Position numbers and translations under genes: made by a program. Shown here piece by piece: positions 8,420-17,258 of a stretch of 64,000 nt of DNA. Within the stretch, counting starts at the first letter, position 1; each line of letters starts with the position of its first letter. Under the pieces are notes generated by a model. The model saw only the letters and a program-made list of their open reading frames with translations. It had not been told where the DNA came from and did not search any database. The DNA comes from Agreia sp. COWG (lineage in GTDB: Bacteria > Actinomycetota > Actinomycetes > Actinomycetales > Microbacteriaceae). The stretch lies in assembly GCF_904528075.1 (NCBI RefSeq), contig NZ_LR882035.1, positions 2,480,001 through 2,544,000 on the forward strand. Direction: 5' to 3'.

Positions 8420-10291
8420 ATGACCATGCAACGCACCCACGCCACGAGACGAGCGGCGGTGACGGGGATCGGAGTCACGCTCGCGCTTAGTCTCGTCGCG
8501 ACGCTCCCCGCACCGCAGGCAGCCTCGGCGGCACCCGCGGCGGCCCCGCCTGCAGCACTCACGAATGGCTTGTTCGAGAGCGGCCTCGACGGGTGGACGA
8601 CGACGGCGACCGTCGGCGCCCCGGCGATCGAGTCGGGCGGCGTGGTCTCCCCCGACGGCAGTGCCGGATCGCGACTCACCCACTGGTTGCCCACCGACGG
8701 CCGCATGTCGACGACCCAGCAGGTTCAGCCCGGCGTGGGCTGGTTCACCCTGCGCGCCTCGGTTAAATCGGGCGGCGTGGTGGCGGCATCCGATCTCGTC
8801 TTCACGGGCTGCGGCACCGACGGCACCGTGACGATCCCCTCGACCGAGACAGACGACGCGTGGCTGAACCTGGCCGTGTCGGGGTACTCCGACGGCATCC
8901 GGGCCTGCACCGTCGGCCTGGTCACCGAGGGCGGTGCCGGCGCCTGGGCGAGCATCGACGCCCTCACTCTCTCCCCTGGATCGGTCGATCGGCAGATCCG
9001 CGGGGCCGACCTCTCTGGCGTCACCAAGAACGAGGACAAGGGCGCGCGATACTTCGGTCGGAACGGAGCCGCCGGCGACCCTGTCGGAATCCTCGCCGAC
9101 GAGGGCGCCAACCTCGGCCGGGTGAAGGTGTGGGTCGATCCGGCCGACGGCTACAACACCACCACCCAGGTGGTGTCGATGTCGAAGCGCATCAAGGCGG
9201 CGGGAATGAAGCTGCTCGTCGACTTCCACTACTCCGATCGCTGGACCGATCCCGGCGCCCAGGGAACACCCGCCGCCTGGGTCGGCCACAGCCCCGAACA
9301 ACTGGCGGCAGATGTCGCGGCGCACACAACCACCGTTCTCACGGCCCTGAAAGACGCGGGGATCACCGCCGACTACGTTCAGGTCGGCAACGAGATCAAC
9401 CCGGGAATGCTGTGGCCATCCGGCCAGACCTGGGACGTCGACCCGGGCGACGGCGTCACCGGGGCGCAGTGGGACAACCTGGCCCTGTTTCTGACCGCCG
9501 GCTCGAACGCGGTGAAGTCCGTCGACCCGTCGACGAAGGTCATCTTGCACCTCACCAACATAAACAACGGCATCGACGGGCTCACCTGGTGGTTCGACAA
9601 CGTCACGTCGCGCGGGGTGCCCTTCGACCTGATCGGGCTCTCGTACTACAGCTATTGGCATGGCTCTCTGGCAGATCTGCAGAATGCCGTGTCGACCCTT
9701 TCCGCGCGCTACGACCGCGACGTGCTGGTGGTCGAGACCGCGTACCCGTTCACTCTGGCCGACGACACCGACGCGCCCTGGGAGAACGTGATCGACAGCG
9801 AGTCCGAGCTCACCCCCGGCTACCCGGCCACCGTCGAAGGCCAGCGAGCCAACTTCCGCGCCGTGCAGGATGTCGTGGCCGCCGCCCCGGGCGGGCGCGG
9901 CCTCGGCGCGGTGTACTGGGAGCCGGCGTGGACGAGCGTGCCCGGCAACGGCTGGGATCCCGCCGACCCTTCGAGCGGCAACGCGTGGGAGAACCAGGCC
10001 GTGTTCGGCTTCGACGGCGTCGCCCTCTCGAGCATCACCGCGTTCGCCGCCGACGATCGCAGTGTGCCGGCTGCTCCGCAGCCCGGCGCGGAGTCGCAGC
10101 CGGGCACCGCCGCGTCGGTCAGACCCGCCGCGTCGGGGCCGGATGCCGCCGGCCCGGCTGCGCCCCGGCTCGCGGCCACGGGCGCATCCGCCTCGGCCGC
10201 ACTACTGATCGGCGGAGCGTTCGCCCTCGGTGCCGGGGCGCTCGTCGCCCTCGTCATTGGTCGGAGGAGCCGCCGGCGCGCGCGACCCTAG
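8420..10291 (+). CDS. ganB: Secreted, wall-sorted GH53 arabinogalactan endo-beta-1,4-galactanase
   Basis: A 623-residue precursor. Residues 1-38 form a signal peptide ending near AASAAPA. Residues ~47-190 look like a carbohydrate-binding jelly-roll (NGLFESGLDGW). The GH53 domain starts at IRGADLSG (~194); the proton donor is in VQVGNEINPG (E325) and the nucleophile in VVETAYPF (E439). A Pro/Ala-rich linker leads to LAATG, a hydrophobic helix and an RRSRRRARP tail, a class-E-type LAxTG sorting signal, so the enzyme should be displayed on the cell wall. AAGGAGG precedes the ATG. It should release galacto-oligosaccharides for the adjacent importer and GH42 enzyme. Confidence 0.94.
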   Translation: MTMQRTHATRRAAVTGIGVTLALSLVATLPAPQAASAAPAAAPPAALTNGLFESGLDGWTTTATVGAPAIESGGVVSPDGSAGSRLTHWLPTDGRMSTTQQVQPGVGWFTLRASVKSGGVVAASDLVFTGCGTDGTVTIPSTETDDAWLNLAVSGYSDGIRACTVGLVTEGGAGAWASIDALTLSPGSVDRQIRGADLSGVTKNEDKGARYFGRNGAAGDPVGILADEGANLGRVKVWVDPADGYNTTTQVVSMSKRIKAAGMKLLVDFHYSDRWTDPGAQGTPAAWVGHSPEQLAADVAAHTTTVLTALKDAGITADYVQVGNEINPGMLWPSGQTWDVDPGDGVTGAQWDNLALFLTAGSNAVKSVDPSTKVILHLTNINNGIDGLTWWFDNVTSRGVPFDLIGLSYYSYWHGSLADLQNAVSTLSARYDRDVLVVETAYPFTLADDTDAPWENVIDSESELTPGYPATVEGQRANFRAVQDVVAAAPGGRGLGAVYWEPAWTSVPGNGWDPADPSSGNAWENQAVFGFDGVALSSITAFAADDRSVPAAPQPGAESQPGTAASVRPAASGPDAAGPAAPRLAATGASASAALLIGGAFALGAGALVALVIGRRSRRRARP

Positions 10292-10307
10292 TAACTAGGC
10301 TGGACGA

Positions 10308-11237
10308 ATGAACATCGACGTCGTCATCTCCGGGTGGGAGCAGGCGTGCTGCGGCGGGGCGTTCGCCGTCGGCGAGCGAGCCGCATGGTCGCTGCACGAG
10401 GTCGCCCCCGACTCGCTGCCACCTGATGCCCCGCGCACCTTCTTCGAAGAGCATCACGGACAGACGCCCGACGACGTTCCGCAGTGGAAGGTCGAGGGCG
10501 TCGTGACCGGCATCACGGGGGTCTCCTACGGCTCTAAGAAGGTTCCCGGCAGTGACGTGCTGACGCGCGATGACGCAACCCCGCGGGTGACCGAGATCCA
10601 GATGGTGCCCGCTCGGGGTGAGGGCCTCGACGCGGGCGAGTATCGGGTTGGTCTCGAGGTCGACGACGACGTCGCCCTGCCCGGCTACGTGCTGAGTTCG
10701 CAGCTGCGAGAACAGCTCGAGAAGACGAAGCGGGACGCGCAGCTCGGGCATCTGCGCAGCGGTGACGCCGTCGGCCTTGCCCTTCGCCGGATCGCCGACG
10801 ACGCCTCGGCGCGCTTCGGCACGGTCGCCGAGATCGTCGACCGCAGCGATGGATTCGCGCTCGCCATCACGCCGGATCGTAGCGACTCGGTGTCGGTCGT
10901 CGTGACCCGGTCGAGCGGCGAGGAGTCCGACGGCATCAGCGTTCAGCTCGGCGAGGGGCGCTGGCAGCTCGACGCGACGGCCGACGGGGTGGAGTCAGCC
11001 CGTCAGCTGCTCGATGCGGCCGCGGCCGGCCGCGTCGTCGACACCCCGCAGTCGCCGGAGTCCCCCGATCGCATCGACACCGTCGCAACCGCAGAGAGCG
11101 GTCGCAGCTACACATCCAGCAAGCCCCTCCGCATCATGCAGCTGGGCAACGGAGTCACCATGATGGCGGGGCGCGCCCGCGAGCTGCTGGCCAGGGGCGA
11201 GCACCACTACGCGCCCTGGTCTTCCGACGTCTCGTGA
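10308..11237 (+). CDS. DUF6578-like protein
   Basis: A 309-residue soluble protein. The first residues MNIDVVISGWEQACCGGAFAV, with a CC pair and a short hydrophobic core, match the pattern I associate with the actinobacterial DUF6578 family, of unknown function. No catalytic motif is evident beyond that. It starts 16 bases after the galactanase gene and overlaps the next LacI gene by four bases (GTGA), so it may be co-transcribed with the regulator. Confidence 0.65.
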   Translation: MNIDVVISGWEQACCGGAFAVGERAAWSLHEVAPDSLPPDAPRTFFEEHHGQTPDDVPQWKVEGVVTGITGVSYGSKKVPGSDVLTRDDATPRVTEIQMVPARGEGLDAGEYRVGLEVDDDVALPGYVLSSQLREQLEKTKRDAQLGHLRSGDAVGLALRRIADDASARFGTVAEIVDRSDGFALAITPDRSDSVSVVVTRSSGEESDGISVQLGEGRWQLDATADGVESARQLLDAAAAGRVVDTPQSPESPDRIDTVATAESGRSYTSSKPLRIMQLGNGVTMMAGRARELLARGEHHYAPWSSDVS

Positions 11238-12271
11238 CGACACCCGACGCTCGCCCGGGCGAGCGGCGCATCCGCATTGGAGATGTCGCGGCACTCGCCG
11301 GTGTCTCCTCGACAACGGTCTCGCATGCCCTGAGCGGCATCCGAACGGTGAAGGCAGCGACCCGGGAGAGGGTGCTGCAGGCGGCAGCAGAGCTGGACTA
11401 CGCTCCCGATCGCAGGGCCAGCGGACTGCGTAGCCGACGTTCGGGCGTCATCGGCTTTGTCAGCGATGTCATCTCGACGACCCCCTTCGCCGGCGATGTG
11501 ATCGTCGGCGCCCATGAGGCCGCAGCCGAGCGAGATACCGTCACCATGATCGTGGATTCCGGGGGCGATACGCACGTCGAGGCCATGCAGATCAAGACTC
11601 TTCTCGACTTTCGAGTCGACGGCATCCTCTACGCCCGGATGTTCCACACGGTCGTGGCTCAACCCTCGGTGCCGTCCGACGTTCCCATGGTGCTCGTCAA
11701 CGCAATCGACCCGGGCCACGTCGCCGACTCGATCACACCGGACGAGCAGCAGATCGCCGCCATCGCCATGGCACACCTCGTCGAGCGCGGCCATCGAATC
11801 ATCGGCTTCGCCACGACGACGGAGGACACGCCGGCGAGTCGAGGGCGAGAACGAGGCTGGCGTGACGCACTGCAGGTCATCGGCGTCGACGCCGACCCCC
11901 TGGTGCACAGGGCCTCATCGGATGCCCTCGGTGGGCGCGAATGCGGGGCGGCGTTGCTCGCACAGACTCCGCGCCCCACCGCAGTGTTCTGTTTCAACGA
12001 CCAGATCGCCATGGGCGTCTACCAGGCTGCGGCGGGGCTCGGGCTCGACGTACCGACCGACGTCTCCGTCGTCGGAGTGGACGACCTGGCGATCGTGGCC
12101 GCCGCCCTCGATCCGCCCCTCACGACCGTGGCGCTTCCCCACGCGGAGATGGGCCGGTGGGCGATGCGACGGCTGCTCGAGCGGATCGACGGCGACCGCA
12201 CCCAGCGGCAGGCCAGGCAGATAGCCTGCTCTCTCGTGGAACGGCAGTCCGTGGCCTCCGTCATCGGCTGA
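11234..12271 (+). CDS. LacI-family transcriptional regulator
   Basis: A 345-residue repressor with the N-terminal helix-turn-helix IRIGDVAALAGVSSTTVSHA, hinge RRASGLRSRRSGVIGFV, and a sugar-binding-type sensor domain (VFCFNDQIAMGVYQAAAG, VSVVGVDDLAI). Start is the GTG overlapping the stop of the upstream gene by four bases, indicating translational coupling. It is convergent with the GH32 gene and ends six bases from it, so a role in fructan control is plausible by neighbourhood. The ligand is unknown. Confidence 0.9.
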   Translation: MTTPDARPGERRIRIGDVAALAGVSSTTVSHALSGIRTVKAATRERVLQAAAELDYAPDRRASGLRSRRSGVIGFVSDVISTTPFAGDVIVGAHEAAAERDTVTMIVDSGGDTHVEAMQIKTLLDFRVDGILYARMFHTVVAQPSVPSDVPMVLVNAIDPGHVADSITPDEQQIAAIAMAHLVERGHRIIGFATTTEDTPASRGRERGWRDALQVIGVDADPLVHRASSDALGGRECGAALLAQTPRPTAVFCFNDQIAMGVYQAAAGLGLDVPTDVSVVGVDDLAIVAAALDPPLTTVALPHAEMGRWAMRRLLERIDGDRTQRQARQIACSLVERQSVASVIG

Positions 12272-12277
12272 TCCCGC

Positions 12278-13978
12278 TCACCCGTCCTTCCGCACCGGCG
12301 CGGCAACCGCCAGGGGAACGAGAGAGAACGAGCGGATGACGGCGGCTCCCCCGTCGGATTCGACTCGGATGCCGTTCTCGTCGGGCACACCGAAACCGAG
12401 CGAGCTGAGGGTCTGCCGACCTCCATTCGCGAAGACTTCGACCGAGGAATAGTCGACCAGCACATCGAGATCGACGACCCCGTCCTTTGACGGGCTCGAC
12501 ACCGAGCGCACGTCACGGTACGCGTCCGGCATCGTCGACGCGATGGCATCGGCGGTGCGGTCGATGAACACACGCTCTCGCTCGAAGTCGTAGCCGAGTG
12601 TGACGAAATGGCCGGCCCCGTCCTTGAGCTTGACGCGCACCTGGCGGGCCGGATCCGCGTCAGCGCGAGACAGCGCCACCCGCAATCGATACGAGCCGGT
12701 CTGCGGCTGCGGCACCGCATCCGTGCCGCCCTCCGGCACGACCACGCTCTCTTCGGTCGCGCTCTGCCCGCCCAGGTCGCCGAGGGCATCCGTCGGCTGC
12801 GAGACGAGGGTCGAGACGCCGTCGACGTTCGACAGGCGGATGGTGCGCACGACCGAATCCTGGCCGCCGTGCCACTCCGCGGTCGGCAGGTCTCCGGCGT
12901 AAGCCCAGTTGTTCATCCAGCCGATCGCGGAGCGGCTGCTGAGCCGCTCTGCCGCAGTTTTGCGCGGGTCATCCCACGTGACCGCCGCGTAGAAGTCGGC
13001 TCCGCCGTCCAACCACTGCGGAGCGTCGGCGTCGGCGGTGAACGTGCTGCCGTCCCACTCGCCCGTCCAGTAGGCGAACCCCGCGCCCGTGTCGTAGTTC
13101 GATCCGTTGGCGCTGGCCGCGAGCACCCAGCGGGTGCGCGTCGGATCACCGTCGACCGACATCTGAAAGAGGTCTGGGCACTCCAGGGTGCCCAGGTCGC
13201 TGCGCTCGAACCCCGAGGTGTAGGCCCAGCTCTTCAAGTCCGGTGAGGTGTAGAACCCGAGTTTGTTACCCTCGGCAAGCACCATCACCCACTCGTGATG
13301 AGAGTCGTCCCAGATGATCTTCGGATCACGGAAGTCTGTCGTTCCCGGGTTCTCCATCACCGGATTGGCCGAGTACGACGCGAAGGTGTACCCGCCGTCT
13401 GTCGAGGAGAACAACGATTGGCGCTGCACGCCGTCCACCTGCTGGGTCATCACGGCGATCACCGCCCCGGCACCGAATCCGGCCGTGTTGTTCACATCGA
13501 CGACGGCGCTTCCCGTCTCGATGTCGCCGAGTCCGTTGCGGTACTTCTCGATGGCCACGCCCTCGTCCTTCCAGTGCACGAGGTCGGTGGAGGTGGAGTG
13601 GTGCCACTCTGTTCCGTTGCCGTTCGGGTAGTCGGCGTTGTAGAGGTAGTAGTAATGCCACAGTCCGTCGAGATAGAACGGTCTCTGGGGATCATTCATC
13701 CAGTTCGCCTCGGGCGTGAGGTGGAACGCGGGGCGGTAGTCGGACCAGGTGTCCGGCCGCTCGAATCGTCGGCCGTCGGTCGAGCTACCGGATGCCGTCG
13801 GCTGGACCTGTCGCGGCGTGGGGCCGCCTCCTGAGATGACGGCGAGAATCACGAGCGCTACGGCGACGACCGCTGCGACGATGGCAATGAGACGACCGCG
13901 GCGGTCTCGAGCGGGGCGGGGCCCGGTCGCATCCGGTTCGCTCGTCTCTGGTGTGAAGCCTGTCACTCGTGTTCTCAT
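12278..13978 (-). CDS. Membrane-anchored GH32 fructosidase (levanase/inulinase type)
   Basis: A 566-residue protein. Residues ~30-50 form an uncleaved N-terminal membrane anchor after an Arg-rich cytoplasmic tail. The three GH32 catalytic blocks are present: WMNDP (nucleophile D96), FRDP (transition-state stabiliser D218) and ECPD (acid/base E266). The C-terminal ~170 residues match the usual beta-sandwich. It should hydrolyse fructans or fructosides outside the membrane. It shares the locus with a levansucrase, suggesting levan made by one can be recovered by the other. The start ATG has only a weak ribosome-binding site. Confidence 0.93.
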   Translation of the reverse strand: MRTRVTGFTPETSEPDATGPRPARDRRGRLIAIVAAVVAVALVILAVISGGGPTPRQVQPTASGSSTDGRRFERPDTWSDYRPAFHLTPEANWMNDPQRPFYLDGLWHYYYLYNADYPNGNGTEWHHSTSTDLVHWKDEGVAIEKYRNGLGDIETGSAVVDVNNTAGFGAGAVIAVMTQQVDGVQRQSLFSSTDGGYTFASYSANPVMENPGTTDFRDPKIIWDDSHHEWVMVLAEGNKLGFYTSPDLKSWAYTSGFERSDLGTLECPDLFQMSVDGDPTRTRWVLAASANGSNYDTGAGFAYWTGEWDGSTFTADADAPQWLDGGADFYAAVTWDDPRKTAAERLSSRSAIGWMNNWAYAGDLPTAEWHGGQDSVVRTIRLSNVDGVSTLVSQPTDALGDLGGQSATEESVVVPEGGTDAVPQPQTGSYRLRVALSRADADPARQVRVKLKDGAGHFVTLGYDFERERVFIDRTADAIASTMPDAYRDVRSVSSPSKDGVVDLDVLVDYSSVEVFANGGRQTLSSLGFGVPDENGIRVESDGGAAVIRSFSLVPLAVAAPVRKDG

Positions 13979-14022
13979 CTCTGTTTCACATCGTTGCTTC
14001 GAATAGCTGCCGCGCGCCCGGA

Positions 14023-14057
14023 ACGGCGGTGACGATCGTCGAGACCGTCACCGCCGT
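14023..14057. terminator. Strong hairpin between the GH32 and choice-of-anchor-L genes
   Basis: Perfect 12-bp stem ACGGCGGTGACG / CGTCACCGCCGT around an 11-base loop. There is no U-tract, so it would act as a T-less hairpin terminator or processing barrier after the minus-strand gene ending at 14091. Confidence 0.55.
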
Positions 14058-14090
14058 CCGAGGTCGCTGCCCACTGGGCTGGCGGCTGGG

Positions 14091-15221
14091 TCAGGCTCCG
14101 TCTGAGGGCGCGACGGCCCCCTGTCGACGCCGCCGAAGCCGCAGGGCCACGGCGACAGCGGCGCCGCCGGCGGCGAGCATCCCGGCAGCTGAGATCACGA
14201 ACGCGGTCGAATCGAAGCCGGTGGAACCCAAGCGACCGCCGGTGGCGGCCGACTTCTGGTTCTCCTGGCTGGTCGACTGCGCCGAAGCGGGGTCTGCAGC
14301 AGCCCCTGTTCCGGGATCGGTCCCCTGGTCCACCCCGGGTACCGCTGCCGGTGTCGACGCGGGAACCGGCGCGGCTGCGGTCGAGGTCAGCGACCCGGCA
14401 CCGAGCAGCAGCGTGGTGTCTCCCTGGCCGTCGACCGTATCGGCGACGGCGATCTTCACGGTGGCATCCGCTCCCGCCACCACGGACGCGTCGCACGTGA
14501 GGGCGGAGGTGAATCCGTTGAACCCGGTGTTGAACGCAGTACCCGGGGTCTTGTCCGAGAAGTTGGCGTTGTACAGGGCCGCGTTCGTCTCGGGGTTCAC
14601 GGTCGCCGTCCCCACCGGTCCCTCGGCGACGGTGGAGCAGAGCTGCCCGTTCACCCAGATGGCTGCCGCGTCACCGTAGTTCTGCGCCGACCAGTGGGCG
14701 TACTCCTCGCTGCCCAGAAGGTACGACAGGTGCAGGTCTCCCCCGGCGGGACGCACGGTGAGCGTCAGGCTCGCGGCGTCATACGTCGTCTTCTGGAACA
14801 GCGCGGTGAGATCGGGATCGGCCGGGCCGCCGAAGTCACCAGACGTCGTCAGCGAGTCGTTCGGGCCGACCAGTGCCGAGCGGGTGAAGTCGACATCGGC
14901 ATCCGATGACGGGTCGGCGTCGACGAGGCTTCCCGAAGACACGGCGACGCCGGATGCCATGCTCGGCTGACCGAGGTCGAGGCCGGTGTAGCCGCCGACC
15001 TGCACATCCGATCCCGAGGCGATTGCATTGACGATGGTGACGTTGTCGCCGGCGAGGGTGGATGCCAGGGTGGGGGCATCCGCGCCGCGCAAGGTCTGCA
15101 CGGCCTCGTCGGCATTCGCCGGAACGGACGCGGCGAGGGTGAGCCCCACGGTGCCCGCGACGACAAGAGAACAGGTGATGGCTCGCCTCACGGCGGTCGG
15201 CGGATGAAGTGTTCGTTTCAT
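14091..15221 (-). CDS. Choice-of-anchor-L surface protein with LxxTG-like sorting signal
   Basis: A 376-residue precursor with a signal peptide (VPANADEAVQ cleavage region). Mature residues ~45-280 follow the choice-of-anchor L pattern: NVTIVNAIASGSD, GVAVSSGSLVDADPSSDAD, YLLGSEEYAHW. A Pro/Ala/Thr-rich linker leads to RLGSTG, a hydrophobic helix and an Arg cluster (RLRRRRQ), a degenerate sortase or membrane anchor. These domains are found on secreted proteins destined for surface attachment; the ligand is unknown. It lies between the GH32 and GH68 fructan enzymes and may help retain polymer at the surface, which is inference. Confidence 0.85.
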   Translation of the reverse strand: MKRTLHPPTAVRRAITCSLVVAGTVGLTLAASVPANADEAVQTLRGADAPTLASTLAGDNVTIVNAIASGSDVQVGGYTGLDLGQPSMASGVAVSSGSLVDADPSSDADVDFTRSALVGPNDSLTTSGDFGGPADPDLTALFQKTTYDAASLTLTVRPAGGDLHLSYLLGSEEYAHWSAQNYGDAAAIWVNGQLCSTVAEGPVGTATVNPETNAALYNANFSDKTPGTAFNTGFNGFTSALTCDASVVAGADATVKIAVADTVDGQGDTTLLLGAGSLTSTAAAPVPASTPAAVPGVDQGTDPGTGAAADPASAQSTSQENQKSAATGGRLGSTGFDSTAFVISAAGMLAAGGAAVAVALRLRRRRQGAVAPSDGA

Positions 15222-15338
15222 GATTCTCCGGACATAAGTTCAGTCACCGCCACACCCGCCGATAACGAAAGAGCGTGCTAGACGGCGGGTCTAGGCGGTG
15301 CATCTTTGCGTGTGGTTGACGGGTGGGAGGCTGGGCCA

Positions 15339-15359
15339 CGTGAGGAATCAGCCCTCACG
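15339..15359. promoter_or_regulatory. Inverted repeat upstream of levansucrase
   Basis: CGTGAGG-N7-CCTCACG, perfect 7-bp arms and no U-tract. It sits in the 410-base gap between the divergent surface-protein and levansucrase genes and could be an operator. Confidence 0.4.
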
Positions 15360-15405
15360 GTAGCCACATCCAAATCGATTTACAAACGTCCTCGACCACG
15401 CTTTC

Positions 15406-15458
15406 GATCGAGAGAGCGCGCCCATTCGGGGGGTGTCCGATCGGGAGAGCGCGCCCAT
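15406..15458. repeat. Two 20-bp direct repeats upstream of levansucrase
   Basis: Two copies of GATCG(A/G)GAGAGCGCGCCCAT at 15406-15425 and 15439-15458, one mismatch, 33 bases apart (about three helical turns). Spacing on one DNA face suggests binding of two regulator protomers about 80-130 bases upstream of the predicted promoter. Confidence 0.6.
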
Positions 15459-15535
15459 CGGCGCGACGAAGCGAAAGCTCGAAAATGAGTAAATTCTTTC
15501 GGAAATCTTCGAATTTCATACGAAAGCATGAGTGT

Positions 15536-15563
15536 TTGACAACGGTGTCAGCCTCGCTCTAAT
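15536..15563 (+). promoter_or_regulatory. Predicted levansucrase promoter
   Basis: TTGACA (15536-15541), 16-base spacer, TCTAAT (15558-15563). This is the best sigma-70-like promoter seen in the window and gives a leader of roughly 60 bases before the GTG start at 15632. Confidence 0.6.
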
Positions 15564-15631
15564 CTCCGTGATTGGGAGCTAGCGCCACGTTTTCGAGCGA
15601 TCATCAATCCATGTGACTGAAAGCAGAGAAC

Positions 15632-17242
15632 GTGAAAAAAACACATTTCAGGCGTCGGGCAATGACCGCCGCCGCCGTGGCGATCGCCGTCGTCGCATCG
15701 CTCATCGCGGCGTCGCCGGCACAGGCGGAGGAGACTCCGGTCGTGCCCGGCTACCCTGCCGCCACGAGCCACAGCCAGCAGGCGCACGACCCCGAGGAAG
15801 ACTTCACCTCGAAGTGGACCCGTGCCGACGCCCGGCAGATCAAAGCCATGTCCGACTCGAACGCCGTACTGCCTCAGGGCTCGCGACAGAACTCCATGCC
15901 CGAGGACTACACCATGCCGTCGATCGGCCAGGAGTTCCCCGACATGAGCGGCGGCAAGGTCTGGGTGTGGGACTCCTGGACCCTCACCGACGGGGCGGCC
16001 AACCAGCCGAGCTACAAGGGGTGGGACGTGGTCTTCTCGCTCGTCGCAGACCGCAAGCTGGGCTTCGATGAGCGCCACCAGTACGCCAAACTGGGCTACT
16101 TCTTCCGCAAGTCCGGCGTTCCCGCCGACCAACGTTCCGCAGACGGCGGCTGGACCTACGGCGGGCATGTCTTCCCCGACGGCGCCTCGGGAGCGATCTT
16201 CGACGACCAGTCGTTCAGCCACCAGACCGAGTGGTCGGGCTCGACCCGCATCTTCGACGGCAACAAGCTTCGACTCTTCTACACCGACGTCGCGTTCTAC
16301 CGCAACGCCGACGGCAGCGACCGCAAGGCATACGACCCCCGCATCGTTCAGACGGAGGGCCGCCTCTTCGCCGATGAGAACGGGGTCTGGATGACCGGCT
16401 TCCGCGACCAGCACGAGCTCCTGCAGGCCGATGGCAAGTACTACCAGAACGGCGCACAGAACGCCTCGTTAAACTTCCGCGACCCGTTCACGTTCGAAGA
16501 CCCGGCCCATCCCGGTAAGACCTACATGGTGTTCGAGGGAAACAGTGCGGTCGAACGCGGATCGCGGTCGTGCACCGCGGGCGATCTGGGCTACAAAGAC
16601 GGCGATCCCCATGGCGAAGACGTCGAGAGCGTCATGAACGACGGTGCCGTCTATCAGATGGCCAACATCGGCCTCGCCGTGGCCGACAACAAGGCCCTCA
16701 CGAAGTGGCATTTCCTGCCGCCGATCCTGTCCGCGAATTGCGTCACCGACCAGACCGAACGACCTCAGATCTACATGAAAGACGGAAAGTACTACCTCTT
16801 CACCATCAGTCACCGGGGCACCTATGCGGCCGGAATCGACGGCCCGGAGGGCGTCTACGGATTCGTCGGCGACGGCATCCGCAGTGACTTCCAGCCGATG
16901 AACCGGGGCTCAGGTCTGGTTCTCGGAAACCCGACGAACCTGAACGTGGCCAGGGGCAACCCGTTCGCGCCGGACTACAACCAGAACCCCGGCGCGTTCC
17001 AGTCGTACTCGCACTACGTGATGCCGGGCGGCCTCGTTCAATCGTTCATCGACACCATCGGTACATCCGACAACTTCCGGCGGGGCGGCACCCTCGCCCC
17101 CACGGTGAAGATCGACATCGATGGCTCCACGAGCAAGGTCGACCGCACGTACGGAAACCAGGGGCTCGGTGGATTCGCCGACATCTCCTCGACGAAGGCG
17201 CAGAACGTGCCTGCGACGCCGGACGCGCGACCGATCGGCTGA
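15632..17242 (+). CDS. Secreted GH68 levansucrase/fructosyltransferase
   Basis: A 536-residue secreted enzyme with a signal peptide (ASPAQAEE). The GH68 catalytic set is complete: nucleophile in VWDSW (D114), stabiliser in NFRDPF (D284), acid/base in TERPQIY (E376). The family splits sucrose and polymerises fructose into levan or fructo-oligosaccharides outside the cell. The start is a GTG followed by a Lys/Arg-rich n-region. No sorting signal is visible at the C-terminus, so the enzyme is probably released. The upstream region has a strong promoter, paired direct repeats and an inverted repeat. Product specificity (levan versus inulin) cannot be told. Confidence 0.94.
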   Translation: MKKTHFRRRAMTAAAVAIAVVASLIAASPAQAEETPVVPGYPAATSHSQQAHDPEEDFTSKWTRADARQIKAMSDSNAVLPQGSRQNSMPEDYTMPSIGQEFPDMSGGKVWVWDSWTLTDGAANQPSYKGWDVVFSLVADRKLGFDERHQYAKLGYFFRKSGVPADQRSADGGWTYGGHVFPDGASGAIFDDQSFSHQTEWSGSTRIFDGNKLRLFYTDVAFYRNADGSDRKAYDPRIVQTEGRLFADENGVWMTGFRDQHELLQADGKYYQNGAQNASLNFRDPFTFEDPAHPGKTYMVFEGNSAVERGSRSCTAGDLGYKDGDPHGEDVESVMNDGAVYQMANIGLAVADNKALTKWHFLPPILSANCVTDQTERPQIYMKDGKYYLFTISHRGTYAAGIDGPEGVYGFVGDGIRSDFQPMNRGSGLVLGNPTNLNVARGNPFAPDYNQNPGAFQSYSHYVMPGGLVQSFIDTIGTSDNFRRGGTLAPTVKIDIDGSTSKVDRTYGNQGLGGFADISSTKAQNVPATPDARPIG

Positions 17243-17258
17243 TCGACCGATCGGCTGA

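Noticed and set aside
15406..15458. CRISPR-like repeat
   Set aside because: Only two copies of a 20-bp repeat with a 13-base interval and no cas genes; better read as regulator sites.
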